Source: Rariloculus sp963665575 (lineage in GTDB: Bacteria > Pseudomonadota > Gammaproteobacteria > Steroidobacterales > Rariloculaceae). From it: a DNA stretch of 64,000 nucleotides. Below are positions 8,957 to 18,164 of this stretch, one piece after another (the first letter of the stretch is position 1; every line of letters starts with the position of its first letter). Below the pieces are notes generated by a model, which saw only the letters and a list, made by a program, of their open reading frames with translations, ran no database searches and was not told where the DNA came from. The stretch lies in assembly GCA_963665575.2 (NCBI GenBank), contig CAXXDW010000003.1, positions 372,001-436,000 of the forward strand, written 5' to 3'. The position numbers and the translations under genes were made by a program.

Positions 8957-10087
8957 ATGCCCCATAGACTCAAGACAGCGCTGTGTATCGCCGTGCTTGC
9001 CCTCGCCGCCTGCTCCGGCGGACCGCTCGACGCGCAGCATGCCGAGTTCGAGGTCGCCACGATGGGTCGATTCGAGACGCCGTGGGCGCTGGAGTTTCTG
9101 CCCGACGGCCGGCTGCTCGTCAGCGAAGGGCGCGGCGAGCTCAAACTCGTCGATGCCGCAGGCGATGTCGGGGAGATCAGCGGCGTTCCCGAAGTCAGTT
9201 TCGGCGGCCAGGGCGGTTTCGGGGACATCGTGCTGCACCCAGACTTCGAGGCCAACGATCTTCTCTACGTCAGCTACGCGGAGACCGGCGAACGCGGCAT
9301 GAGCGGCGCGGCGGTGGCACGCGCACGGCTGAACCTGACGGAAACCGGCGGTACGCTCACGGATCTCGAGGTGATCTGGCGCCAGGTTCCGAAGGTCACC
9401 GGGCAGGGCCATTTCGCGCACAGGATCGCCTTCGGACCGGACGGCTATCTGTGGATCAGCTCCGGCGACCGGCAGAAGTTCGACCCTGCGCAGGATATGC
9501 AATCGAATATGGGCAAGGTCGTGCGCCTCAACGATGACGGCTCCGTACCCGCCGACAACCCGTTCGCCGAGCATGGCGGCGTCACCGCCGAGATTTGGTC
9601 GCTCGGCCACCGCAATCCCCTGGGACTCGCGTTCGACGCGACAGGCCGGCTCTGGGACGTCGAAATGGGTCCGGCGCACGGAGACGAACTCAACCTGGTA
9701 GAGCGCGGCGCGAACTACGGCTATCCCATCGTTTCGAACGGCGACCACTATGACGGCCGGGAAATTCCGGACCACGACACGCGCCCCGAATTTGCCGCCC
9801 CCGCGGAGTACTGGGTTCCGGCGATCTCGCCGTCGAGCCTGATGTTCTACAGCGGCAGCGAGTTTCCGGAATGGCAGGGCAATGCGTTCATCGGCGGGCT
9901 CTCCTCCGAAGCGCTCATACGCGTCGAGATCGACGGCGACACGGCTCGAGAGGTCGAACGTTTCGAAATGGGCCGCCGCATTCGGGCCGTCGAGCAGGGT
10001 CCCGACGGTGCGCTCTGGCTGCTCGAGGACGGACGCCCCGGCCGCGGCGGAAACGGCTGGCTGCTGAAGCTCACGGCTCCGGAATAG
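8957..10087 (+). CDS. Lipoprotein PQQ-type aldose sugar dehydrogenase-like protein (GSDH/YliI family)
   Basis: 376 residues with a lipoprotein signal (lipobox LAAC, Cys19). The body is a six-bladed propeller of the soluble glucose/sorbosone dehydrogenase family: TPWALEFLPDGRLLVSEGRG, GGQGGFGDIVLHPDF, HFAHRIAFGPDGYLWISSGD, SLGHRNPLGLAFD, EMGPAHGDELN and GANYGYP. Members use PQQ and calcium to oxidise sugars, though many remain uncharacterised. It should sit on the membrane facing the periplasm. The ATG at 8957 has acggagag about seven bases upstream. It is divergent from the flavoprotein gene, so the 160-base gap should hold both promoters; a TATACT hexamer at 8875-8880 is a possible -10 without a clear -35. 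Confidence 0.85.
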   Translation: MPHRLKTALCIAVLALAACSGGPLDAQHAEFEVATMGRFETPWALEFLPDGRLLVSEGRGELKLVDAAGDVGEISGVPEVSFGGQGGFGDIVLHPDFEANDLLYVSYAETGERGMSGAAVARARLNLTETGGTLTDLEVIWRQVPKVTGQGHFAHRIAFGPDGYLWISSGDRQKFDPAQDMQSNMGKVVRLNDDGSVPADNPFAEHGGVTAEIWSLGHRNPLGLAFDATGRLWDVEMGPAHGDELNLVERGANYGYPIVSNGDHYDGREIPDHDTRPEFAAPAEYWVPAISPSSLMFYSGSEFPEWQGNAFIGGLSSEALIRVEIDGDTAREVERFEMGRRIRAVEQGPDGALWLLEDGRPGRGGNGWLLKLTAPE

Positions 10088-10301
10088 CGCGACGACCGGC
10101 CTCATCACCCGCGCGTCGCGTTGGAGGTACTGCGCGGGCTGTGCCAGGTACTCGGTGCGAGTTTTACCAACGTGTCGCCGACCCGGGCCAATTCCAGGCG
10201 GCGGATGTGGTGTTCAGGCTCACATACCACCGAGCTGCGCCGGGGCAAACGATGGGTCAGCGGCACGCCGGATGGTGTCCGCGAGGCATCAACAGTAGCA
10301 G

Positions 10302-10958
10302 ATGGAGCAGCAAGAACTGACGCGACTGGCGAACCGTATGTACCGTGAAATCCTCCAGCGTCTGGAGGATCCCCGCATGCGAGGCGTAGTGAAGCACAAG
10401 GTCACGGCGATGTACGGGCCGCCGATGGCGCGGCCAGATGTGGCGCTGGTGTCCTTTCAGGGCGGTGGCGGGGACGCCTCCCCGTCGCAACGCACGTGGC
10501 CGGATCGTCTGCTGTACATTGACGACGACTTCGTATTTGGCCGGACGCTGCGGCGACAGTTCGGCGACGCGGGTCTGGACGAGGTTTTGCGAAGACGAAC
10601 CGTCGCGATGGCGGCGTGCTTTCCCGAGGCGCGAGCAAGCGAATCCGGGCGATGGACCTCGAAGTCCGGTCCGAGGGCGGAATGGCGGAAATTCTCCACC
10701 GCGTGGGTGAGGCGAATGCTGGCAGCCATGTGCCCGCGCGCCGTGCTCGTATTCGGCACCAAGACGAGTCTGGCGTTGGGAATGGAGGACAGGTGGCGCG
10801 ACGTGGAGCGGGACTCGCGCGGATGGAGGGCGTTTGGACGTGCGAGGATCGAAGACTGTCCCGCTGTGTATTGCCAGCACCTGTCGCAGGGCTGGACGCG
10901 ACGATGGGTTCAGATGTCCCTGCGGGAAGTAGCCCATCTAATTCGAACGGGGCATTGA
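10302..10958 (+). CDS. Conserved hypothetical protein with uracil-DNA-glycosylase-superfamily-like features
   Basis: 218 residues, no signal peptide. I do not recognise the family with certainty. The order of motifs recalls the UDG superfamily fold: an N-terminal VALVSFQGGGGDA loop, a middle GLDEVLRRRTVAMAACFPEA, then WRKFSTAWVRRMLAAMCPRA leading into VLVFGTKTS, and a C-terminal YCQHLSQGW where UDG relatives carry His-Pro-Ser. The classical catalytic motifs are not matched exactly, so activity cannot be claimed. The ATG at 10302 lacks a good ribosome site. The frame reads as a real protein (ordered hydrophobic core segments), while other frames here do not. Confidence 0.55.
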   Translation: MEQQELTRLANRMYREILQRLEDPRMRGVVKHKVTAMYGPPMARPDVALVSFQGGGGDASPSQRTWPDRLLYIDDDFVFGRTLRRQFGDAGLDEVLRRRTVAMAACFPEARASESGRWTSKSGPRAEWRKFSTAWVRRMLAAMCPRAVLVFGTKTSLALGMEDRWRDVERDSRGWRAFGRARIEDCPAVYCQHLSQGWTRRWVQMSLREVAHLIRTGH

Positions 10959-11034
10959 GAACATCGAGGGCGTCTGATCGCATGCATACGCGACGGGAAG
11001 ACGGCACTCGACTCCAGTTGCGGGGGGACCGTCA

Positions 11035-11910
11035 GTGGAACAAAGCTTGTCAAGACAAATTGCCCCATGGATAGTCGTCGTCGCCGGCGTTTTCCTGGCT
11101 TTCTTACAAGCCAACGGGCAAGTAACACCGAGGCCTTCACAAGCTGTCCAGCCGCTTGACCATCTTCCGGCTCTCAGCGGTGACTATTTCAAGTTCGAAT
11201 CGCGCACCGTTGGGCGGCCGTTTCACATCTACGTTCGGTTGCCTGAAGATTACGACGAGAGTTCCAGCGAACGTTATCCGGTCGTGTACCTGCTCGATGG
11301 AGATTCGCTGTTCCCGATACTGGCCGCCAATCACTTGTTTCTCACCTACGATGATGACCTGCCGGAAGCCATCGTTGTCGGTATCGCCTACGGTTCGTTT
11401 GACCCTGAAACGAACCAGCGTGGGTTCGACTTCTCGGCACCCGCGCCTGATGCCGGTCCTGGTCAGGGTGGGGCGCCAGCGTTCCACGCATTTCTGAAGT
11501 CGGAGCTTCTTCCCGAGGTCGAATCGCGGTATCGCACCGATTTGTCCCGCCGTGTTCTGTTCGGCCAAAGCAGGGGCGGCTACATGGTGCTCTACTCCGC
11601 CTTTACCGACCCGGACCTGTTTTGGGGACGTATTGCAAGCAATCCAGCCTTTGAGCCTGGTCGAGACCGATTCTTTGCACCGGCCGCATCCGCCACTCGG
11701 AACGACCTGGGTCTGGTCGTAACCAGCGGTTCAGGGGACTTGCCCGAACTACGCGAGTCCGCGCTTGCGTGGTTCCAGGAATGGCAAGGGCGAGACGATA
11801 CGCCCTGGGCACTGAATACTGTGACAATCAAGGGTGGTACCCACGCTGCCGACAGTCCGAAAAGCTATCGGCTCGCAATGTCCTGGCTGTTCAACGGAAG
11901 CGGACAATGA
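11035..11910 (+). CDS. Exported alpha/beta-hydrolase, putative esterase (esterase D/enterochelin-esterase-like)
   Basis: 291 residues. A hydrophobic N-terminal segment (IVVVAGVFLAFLQANGQ) should direct export. The hydrolase core shows RYPVVYLLDGDSLFP (strand and oxyanion region), the nucleophile elbow G177-Q-S179-R-G-G, and a probable catalytic His in KGGTHAAD (H270). The acid residue was not placed. Family members hydrolyse esters of small acids or siderophores; the substrate is unknown. The start is GTG at 11035 with a cggggggacc run a few bases upstream. Base composition looks less GC-rich by eye than in flanking genes, so acquisition with its neighbours is possible. Confidence 0.8.
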   Translation: MEQSLSRQIAPWIVVVAGVFLAFLQANGQVTPRPSQAVQPLDHLPALSGDYFKFESRTVGRPFHIYVRLPEDYDESSSERYPVVYLLDGDSLFPILAANHLFLTYDDDLPEAIVVGIAYGSFDPETNQRGFDFSAPAPDAGPGQGGAPAFHAFLKSELLPEVESRYRTDLSRRVLFGQSRGGYMVLYSAFTDPDLFWGRIASNPAFEPGRDRFFAPAASATRNDLGLVVTSGSGDLPELRESALAWFQEWQGRDDTPWALNTVTIKGGTHAADSPKSYRLAMSWLFNGSGQ

Positions 11911-12079
11911 AGGCGCCGCATCAGAATTTGAATCTGTGGACTCCATGAACGTGGCGCGGCCGAGCTGACGTCGGCAGCGACAACGCGCTCACGGAGCGTG
12001 GACCGAGCGAGCACTGCCAGATCGGTGTTGAACTGGCAGAATCAACAGCCTCCGTACCTGAACGACACGAGAAGATCTA

Positions 12080-12457
12080 ATGCCAAACGGTGGCTCTGAC
12101 TGCTGCGGCACGTGCTGGTTCAATCGTTCGCTTGGCGGACAGCGAGGCAGCAAGAACTTCAACCGGGCTATACCGAGCCACTGCGAAATCCGTGATCTGG
12201 ACATTCCGCGCCCGTTCCATACCTATTGTGCAAATCACCCGTACAACCGTCCAAGCCAAGACCGAGTCCCAATCGGGCCGGTATACGTTTTCGTATCGGA
12301 GGAGGACGGACGCAAAGCGTGGCAGCCGTCGCCGGACACGGAAGAAATTCGACTACACCTGCTTGACATCGTCCGCGTACCTGATGAGCACGAAGACGAG
12401 CGCTACCACTTCTATACGCACCCAGCGCACATCGAGGCCATTTGGCAACTACTTTAG
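12080..12457 (+). CDS. Conserved Cys-rich hypothetical protein (MPNGGSDCCGTCWFN family)
   Basis: 125 residues, no signal peptide. The N-terminus MPNGGSDCCGTCWFN carries C8, C9 and C12; C35 (HCEIRDLDI) and C50 (FHTYCANHP) follow, with H53 close by. I remember the same opening in uncharacterised bacterial proteins, which supports the start and the frame. Four or five spaced Cys/His suggest a metal site, probably zinc, but that is inference. The C-terminal third is acidic (PDEHEDERYHFYTHP). It lies alone between the esterase and an EEP nuclease-fold gene. Confidence 0.7.
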   Translation: MPNGGSDCCGTCWFNRSLGGQRGSKNFNRAIPSHCEIRDLDIPRPFHTYCANHPYNRPSQDRVPIGPVYVFVSEEDGRKAWQPSPDTEEIRLHLLDIVRVPDEHEDERYHFYTHPAHIEAIWQLL

Positions 12458-12739
12458 TGGCGTGACGAACGACTTGTGTCAGCGCTGGAAGAAATTTCGC
12501 GTCGCCCGGAAAGGGAAAGCGTTCGCGTCGACGTCCAGGAAACAATAAGTCTCGTTCGAGAGCGTCTGGGGATCTGAGTCGTGTCCGGGTCGGCGGGAAC
12601 TCACTACCAGGATCGTGTTTGACGCCGGCCCTGAGCGCTACAAGCAGACCTGATGTTGAGGCTCGGCGGAGTCTACCGGTCCCGAAGAACTCCATTCACC
12701 CGATACCGGGCGGACAGTCAATTGTTACCATAGCGGCCC

Positions 12740-13477
12740 ATGGTTCGCGTCGGCACCTGGAATACGGAATGGGCGAAACCGGGTAGCCCGAAGGGCAACC
12801 GTGTCAGTGAAGCCTTGGCCAACCCGGACTGCGACATCCTCTGTGTAACGGAGGGCTACGCGGAGATCCTCCCTGGAGGCGGACACGTGATCGACGCCGG
12901 GCACGACTGGGGCTACCCCGTCGTTGATGGACGCCGAAAAGTTTTACTTTGGAGTAAGCGATCCTGGTGCGATATCGATCCGGTCGGCTCGGATCAGATG
13001 CCGGGCGGAAGGTTCTTGGCGGCGACGACTCAGACCGACGCAGGTCCGCTCGTGGTGATCGGTGCATGTATTCCATGGGCAGGCGCTAACGTGAAAAGCG
13101 GCCAGCGAGACCGCAAGCCCTGGGAGGACCACGAACGCTGGTTAGCCGGGTTCAGCGTGCAGTACCGCCGCCAGATCGCGAAGCCGACAATTGTCCTGGG
13201 CGACTTCAACCAACGGATTCCCCGACCTGCCAAGTCATGGGTACCCAAACGGGTTCATGAGCTGTTGCGCGACACGTTTGCGGAATTCGCGTTTGCGACG
13301 GCAGGGAAACTCGAGGGGGCACCGAGCCTGGCCATCGATCACATTGCCCATACGTCGGAACTGGTACTGAACGGCAGTATCGGAATCTGGCCCAGGCGCA
13401 GCGAACTTGAAAAAAATCTTCCGGATCACTTCGGCGTATGGGGTGACTTCGAACTGTCATCCGCAGAGAGATCTTGA
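12740..13477 (+). CDS. Endonuclease/exonuclease/phosphatase-family protein
   Basis: 245 residues, about the size of the bare EEP domain. Metal and catalytic residues are in the expected order: TWN8-TE, E38 in CVTEGY, D155-F-N157 in VLGDFNQR, and D200-H201 plus D229-H230 in AIDHIAH and LPDHFGVW. Members cleave phosphodiester or phosphomonoester bonds in nucleic acids or small molecules; nothing shows which. There is no signal peptide. The ATG at 12740 is used although no strong ribosome site is seen. The gene is convergent with czcA, with a palindromic element in the gap. Confidence 0.8.
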   Translation: MVRVGTWNTEWAKPGSPKGNRVSEALANPDCDILCVTEGYAEILPGGGHVIDAGHDWGYPVVDGRRKVLLWSKRSWCDIDPVGSDQMPGGRFLAATTQTDAGPLVVIGACIPWAGANVKSGQRDRKPWEDHERWLAGFSVQYRRQIAKPTIVLGDFNQRIPRPAKSWVPKRVHELLRDTFAEFAFATAGKLEGAPSLAIDHIAHTSELVLNGSIGIWPRRSELEKNLPDHFGVWGDFELSSAERS

Positions 13478-13518
13478 TCTTCGCCAAGCAGAGGTGCGGC
13501 TGCTCGCGCAGACGTCAA

Positions 13519-13628
13519 GGGGAGGCGCACTGCCGGTCGCTTGAGACCCTCGCGCGCAGGGATGCGCGCGCGGAGCGTACATGGATGTATTTACCGCGTG
13601 TCTCAAGCGACCGGTAGTGCGCCTCCCC
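13519..13628. repeat. Palindromic intergenic element, copy 1
   Basis: A 28-base left arm (13519-13546, starting ggggaggcgcact) is matched by a right arm (13601-13628) as an inverted repeat, 27 of 28 positions pairing. The 54-base loop (13547-13600) matches, in reverse complement, the 54-base loop of copy 2 at 59491-59544 at 49 of 54 positions. It lies 41 bases after the EEP stop and 25 before the czcA stop, between convergent genes. It could be a mobile REP/MITE-type element or act as a two-way terminator. It contains no reading frame of note. Confidence 0.85.
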
Positions 13629-13653
13629 GCGAGCGTGCGATGACACATGCCCG

Positions 13654-16600
13654 CTACTCGACATCGCGCGCATGCACGAGCCGGTATAGGGCCGGCAACA
13701 CGACCAGCGTCAACAGCGTCGAGGTCAGGATACCGCCGATGACGACGGTCGCGAGCGGGCGCTGCACTTCGGAGCCGATGCCCGTGTTCAGCGCCATCGG
13801 GACGAAACCGAAAGACGCCACCAGCGCTGTCATCAACACCGGGCGAAGACGGGTCAGCGCACCTTCAACGATCGCCTCGTCGCGCGGCACACCTTTGCGG
13901 CGCAGATCGCGAATGAAGGAAACCATCACGAGGCCGTTGAGCACGGCGATGCCAGACAGCGCGATGAAACCGACTGCCGCGGAGATCGAGAACGGAATCC
14001 CGCGGATCAGCAAGGTTGCGATCCCACCGGTCAGCGCAAGCGGTACGCCGGAAAAGATGACGGCCGCGTCGCGGAACGTGCCGAGCGCCATGATGAGCAG
14101 CACCGCAATGACCAGCAGCGTCATCGGGACGACGATCGCGAGCCGGTTGGCGGCGGACATCAGGTGCTCGAAGGTCCCGCCGTACTCCACCCAGTACCCC
14201 GGCGGCACCTCGACGTTCGTCTCGACCGCGCTCTGTACATCGGTCACGAAGGAGCCTAGATCTCGGCCACGCACATTTGACGTCACAACCACGCGCCGCT
14301 TGCCGTTCTCCCTCGGTACCTGGTTGTAGCCGACCGCGACGCCGAGGTTCGCGACCTCCCTGAGTGGAACGAATCCGCCGGAATCGAGCGGCACGGGCAA
14401 CGTGGCGAGACGGTCGGGATCCGACCGCAGTTTCTCGGGCAGGCGCACGACAATGTCGAAGCGGCGGTCGCCTTCGTAGATCTGCCCGGCGACGACCCCG
14501 CCGAGCGCGGTCGCTACCACATCCTGAAGCTGCGCGACGGTCAGGCCGAACCGGGCGAGCACCTCGCGCTTCGGTGCAATCGTCATGACCGGCAGACCCG
14601 TGGACTGCTCGACGGCCACGTCGGCGGCGCCGGGCACCCGATTGACGGCCTGCTCGATCTCGGCACCGAGGCGGATGAGTTCGTCGAGATCGTCGCCGAA
14701 CACCTTGACGGCGAGTTCGGCCCGCACGCCCGCGATGAGCTCGTTGAAACGCATCTGGATCGGCTGCAGGAATTCGTAGCGGTTGCCGGGCACCGGCATC
14801 ACGAGGGCTTCGAGGTCGGCCACCACCGCTTCCCGGGGTTTGTTCGGGTCGGGCCACTCGGCGCGCGGCTTGAGCATGATGAAGTTGTCGGTGACGCTTG
14901 GCGGTACCGGATCCGTCGCGATCTCTGCACTGCCGATCTTCGTGAACACCCGCTCGACCTCGGGCATCGTCATGATCTCGGTCTCGAGCCGTCCCTGCAT
15001 CTCGATGGCCTGCTGCAGCGACGTGCCCGGGATGCGCAGCGCGTGCATCACCATGTCACCCTCATCGAGGTTCGGGATGAACTCGGTGCCGAGCCGCGTC
15101 GCGGAGAACCCGCCTGCGGCCATGATCGCGAGCGCCGCCGTGATCGTGAGCCATCGGAACCTGAGCGCAGCCGTAACGACCGGACGATAGACGTGCCGCG
15201 CGCCGTCGACGATGTAGTTCCTGCGCTCGCGAACGGGACGCCTGAACAACAGCGCGACGGTCGCCGGCACGAACGTCACGGACAGCACCATCGCGCTCGC
15301 GAGCGCGATGACGACGGTCGTCGCCATCGGATGGAACATCTTTCCCTCGATGCCCGACAGGGCAAAGATCGGGATGTAGACCGCCATGATGATAAAGACG
15401 CCGAAAAGGGCCGGCCGGATGACTTCGCGCGTCGCCGCGAGCACGACGCCGAGGCGTTCGTTGAGCGGCTGCAACCCGGCGCGGCTCGCTTCGCTCAACC
15501 TGCGCAGACAGTTCTCGACGATGATGACGGCGCCATCGACGATCAAACCGAAGTCGAGCGCCCCGAGGCTCATGAGGTTGGCGCTCACGCGGGCCTGCAC
15601 CATGCCGGTGATCGTCATGAACATGGCAAGCGGAATGACCGCAGCCGTCAACAGCGCCGCGCGCACGTTGCCGAGCAGGAGAAAGAGAATGACGATGACC
15701 AGCAGCGCGCCCTCGGTCAGGTTGTTTCGCACGGTCACGAGCGTCGCGTCGACGAGCTCGGTGCGGTCGTAGACGGCGGTCGCCGTGATCCCGGGCGGCA
15801 GGCTCGGGCCGATCTCCTCGAGTCTTTCGGCCACCGAATTGGCGACGGCGCGGCTGTTTTCGCCGATGAGCATGAACACCGTGCTCATGACGACCTCGCG
15901 GCCGTTCTGCGTCGCGGCGCCCGACCTGAGTTCAAGACCCGGACCGACGCTCGCGACATCGGAGATCCTCACCGGTACGCCGTCGAATTCGGCGATCACG
16001 AGTGCTGCGAGGTCCGTGGAGTCCGCAGCCTGGCCCGGTACGCGCATGAGCAGTTGCGCCCCGTTGTACTCGATGAAGCCGGCGCCGCGGTTGTCGTTGT
16101 TCTCGCGCAGCGCCTGCAGCACGTCGTCGTACGTCAGGCCGAAAGCCAGGAGTTTCGCCGGATCGGGAGCGACGAGGAACTCCTTCTTGTAGCCGCCGAC
16201 CGGATTGACCTCGACGACACCCGGAACACGCAACAATTGCGGCCGGATGATCCAGTCGTGCACGGTGCGCAGATCCGTCGGCGTCACCTCCGTTCCGTCC
16301 GGGTTGCGCGCCCCCGGTTCCGCATCGACCGTGAACATGAAGATCTCGCCGAGCCCGGTGGCGACCGGACCAAGCGCAGGTTCGATCGATGGCGGCAAGG
16401 CGCTGCGCGCGGCCGCGAGGCGCTCGGCAACCTGCTGGCGCGCGAAGTACACATCGGTCCCGTCGAGGAACACCACGGTGATCTGTGACTGACCGTATCG
16501 CGAGATCGAGCGCGTGTGGTCCAGGCGCGGAAGCCCCGACATCGCGTTCTCGAGCGGGAAGCTCACGCGCTGCTCGACCTCCAGCGGCGTGTACCCGGGT

Positions 16601-16758
16601 GCGCGCGTATTGATCACGACCTGGACGTTCGTGATGTCCGGTACGGCGTCGATCGGCAACCGTGTGAAGTTCCACGCGCCAATGCCGGCAACCAGCAGTA
16701 CCAGGAGCAATACCAGTCCGCGCCGTTCGACCGAGAACCGGAGTATCGCGTCGAGCAT
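13654..16758 (-). CDS. czcA: CzcA-type heavy-metal RND efflux pump, inner-membrane proton antiporter
   Basis: 1034 residues, normal length. The pump expels metal ions from periplasm or cytosol through the outer membrane, driven by protons, as a trimer with CzcB and CzcC. The fourth membrane helix carries D402-FGLIV-D408-GAVIIV-E415-N, the signature of the HME1-3 groups that export divalent cations (Zn, Co, Cd, Ni); the copper/silver group has Ala in place of the first Asp. Twelve membrane helices in two halves with large periplasmic loops are evident. It is the last gene of a czcC-czcB-czcA operon, 17 bases after czcB. Which divalent metal is exported is not decided by the sequence. Confidence 0.92.
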   Translation of the reverse strand: MLDAILRFSVERRGLVLLLVLLVAGIGAWNFTRLPIDAVPDITNVQVVINTRAPGYTPLEVEQRVSFPLENAMSGLPRLDHTRSISRYGQSQITVVFLDGTDVYFARQQVAERLAAARSALPPSIEPALGPVATGLGEIFMFTVDAEPGARNPDGTEVTPTDLRTVHDWIIRPQLLRVPGVVEVNPVGGYKKEFLVAPDPAKLLAFGLTYDDVLQALRENNDNRGAGFIEYNGAQLLMRVPGQAADSTDLAALVIAEFDGVPVRISDVASVGPGLELRSGAATQNGREVVMSTVFMLIGENSRAVANSVAERLEEIGPSLPPGITATAVYDRTELVDATLVTVRNNLTEGALLVIVILFLLLGNVRAALLTAAVIPLAMFMTITGMVQARVSANLMSLGALDFGLIVDGAVIIVENCLRRLSEASRAGLQPLNERLGVVLAATREVIRPALFGVFIIMAVYIPIFALSGIEGKMFHPMATTVVIALASAMVLSVTFVPATVALLFRRPVRERRNYIVDGARHVYRPVVTAALRFRWLTITAALAIMAAGGFSATRLGTEFIPNLDEGDMVMHALRIPGTSLQQAIEMQGRLETEIMTMPEVERVFTKIGSAEIATDPVPPSVTDNFIMLKPRAEWPDPNKPREAVVADLEALVMPVPGNRYEFLQPIQMRFNELIAGVRAELAVKVFGDDLDELIRLGAEIEQAVNRVPGAADVAVEQSTGLPVMTIAPKREVLARFGLTVAQLQDVVATALGGVVAGQIYEGDRRFDIVVRLPEKLRSDPDRLATLPVPLDSGGFVPLREVANLGVAVGYNQVPRENGKRRVVVTSNVRGRDLGSFVTDVQSAVETNVEVPPGYWVEYGGTFEHLMSAANRLAIVVPMTLLVIAVLLIMALGTFRDAAVIFSGVPLALTGGIATLLIRGIPFSISAAVGFIALSGIAVLNGLVMVSFIRDLRRKGVPRDEAIVEGALTRLRPVLMTALVASFGFVPMALNTGIGSEVQRPLATVVIGGILTSTLLTLVVLPALYRLVHARDVE

Positions 16759-16775
16759 GAGGTATCAGGCTCTTG

Positions 16776-18164
16776 TCAGTGGTCGTGAGTGGCGCCGGTC
16801 TTTTCGACGTCGGCCTTGATCAGGTAGCTGTTCTCGGTCACATAGATCGTGCCGGGCTCAAGCCCGCCAAGCACTTCGGCCCAGTCGCCCGCCTGCCGGC
16901 CGAGTTCGAGCATCCTGACCTCGTACTCATCGCCGAACTTCGCGTACACCACCGTGAAGTCCCGGAAGCTCTGCAGCGCGCTGCGCCTGACGGCGAGCGG
17001 TACGGTCTCCTCGGCGACCCGGACTTCGGCGCTCACATAGGTCCCCGGAGCCAGCGTTCCCTCGCTGTTGTCGAGCACGGCGCGCGCGGTGACGGCCTGA
17101 TTCGAGGCGGCGAGCACGTCGATGTAGGAAATCGTCCCGGCAACCCCGGCGCCGCCCGCGGCCGGCGTTACGGTCACGTTCACCCCGACGCGCACGCGGC
17201 CTCGATCGCCCGGAAACACGGCGAGATCGGCCCAGACCGTGGACGTATCGACGATCGTGAAGAGCCGCCTGCCGGCGGTCTGCTCGCCGGCGTTCGCGAT
17301 GCGCTCCGTGACAACGCCCGCGATCGGAGCGCTGATCTCGTAGGACTGGAGGCTCTCGTTGCTTTCCACCGTTGCGAGCGTCTGCCCTTCGCTGACGCGC
17401 TCACCCAGCATGACCGGCACCGACTCGAGCACGCCCTCGAATCGTGCGCTGACCTCGCGCACCAGGTCCGTCGCGGGCACGATCGTGCCGTAGATCGTGA
17501 CCGTTTCCTCGATCACCGCGGATCCCGCCGCCATGGTCCCGATTCCGAGTGCGGCCGCCATCTCGGCATCGATTCGCGTACGTCCCTCGAAGCTGTCGTA
17601 TTCCCAACGGTGGCGGCGTCCCGCGTACTCGGCGTCGACCGTGACAACGAACGAGTGCGGCTCGTAGACGAGGGCGTCACCACGCAGAAATTCGCCCTGG
17701 GCAATGAAATTGTGTTCGTCGACCGCACCGCCGAGACGGTTCAGCGTTACGCGGAGATCGACGCGACCCGGTGCGACCGGCCTGCCCGCTTCAGTCACCC
17801 AAGCGCGAAACTCGGGCGCTACGCCGGTCTCGTAGACGGCAAGTTCGAGCGAAAAATTCCCGTCGACGAGCAGTCGACCATTGTTCGGGCCGCGCGGCTC
17901 GGCTTCTTCGGCTGCCATCTCGCCAGGCGCTGAAGCGGAACCGGATAGCCCGCCGACGTCGCAAGCGGCGACGAGCAAGCACGAAAGCGAGACCAGGCCG
18001 ATCCTGCAAGCGAGTGAAGCGGCGATCGGACGCCGACGACCAGGTTCCGGGCGCGTTCCGGGCAGCGCGAGCTCCTTGCCGCCCGACGGCTTCATGGGCG
18101 CACTCCTTGTGCACGACTGCCGCCACGCCGGGGGGCGGCGACCCCGCCGGCCCGCCGGATTCAT
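16776..18164 (-). CDS. czcB: CzcB-type periplasmic adaptor (membrane fusion protein) of the metal efflux system
   Basis: 462 residues from the ATG at 18164, or 439 from an in-frame ATG at 18095. A lipoprotein-like signal (LSCLLVAACDVGG) follows a basic N-terminus. The adaptor body shows a barrel-sandwich/lipoyl half-motif (ISAPIAGVVTERIANAGEQ), a beta-barrel segment (VWADLAVFPGDRGRVRVGV) and a His-containing C-terminus (GATHDH). It links CzcA to CzcC in the periplasm. The 18164 ATG overlaps the czcC stop (ATGA). Each of the two starts has its own aaggag ribosome site, and the two start regions look like an imperfect duplication 69 bases apart. I give the longer form; the shorter is equally possible. 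Confidence 0.85.
   Translation of the reverse strand: MNPAGRRGRRPPAWRQSCTRSAPMKPSGGKELALPGTRPEPGRRRPIAASLACRIGLVSLSCLLVAACDVGGLSGSASAPGEMAAEEAEPRGPNNGRLLVDGNFSLELAVYETGVAPEFRAWVTEAGRPVAPGRVDLRVTLNRLGGAVDEHNFIAQGEFLRGDALVYEPHSFVVTVDAEYAGRRHRWEYDSFEGRTRIDAEMAAALGIGTMAAGSAVIEETVTIYGTIVPATDLVREVSARFEGVLESVPVMLGERVSEGQTLATVESNESLQSYEISAPIAGVVTERIANAGEQTAGRRLFTIVDTSTVWADLAVFPGDRGRVRVGVNVTVTPAAGGAGVAGTISYIDVLAASNQAVTARAVLDNSEGTLAPGTYVSAEVRVAEETVPLAVRRSALQSFRDFTVVYAKFGDEYEVRMLELGRQAGDWAEVLGGLEPGTIYVTENSYLIKADVEKTGATHDH

Noticed and set aside
10257..10937. Minus-strand frame of 226 codons opposite the hypothetical gene at 10302
   Set aside because: The plus frame has ordered hydrophobic segments and a familiar motif order; the minus frame is Arg/His/Pro-rich.
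15043..16488. Long open frame (about 480 codons) on the plus strand inside czcA
   Set aside because: It is antisense to the clear CzcA frame; its protein is Arg/His/Asp-rich low-complexity text without domains, a known effect of GC-rich codon use.
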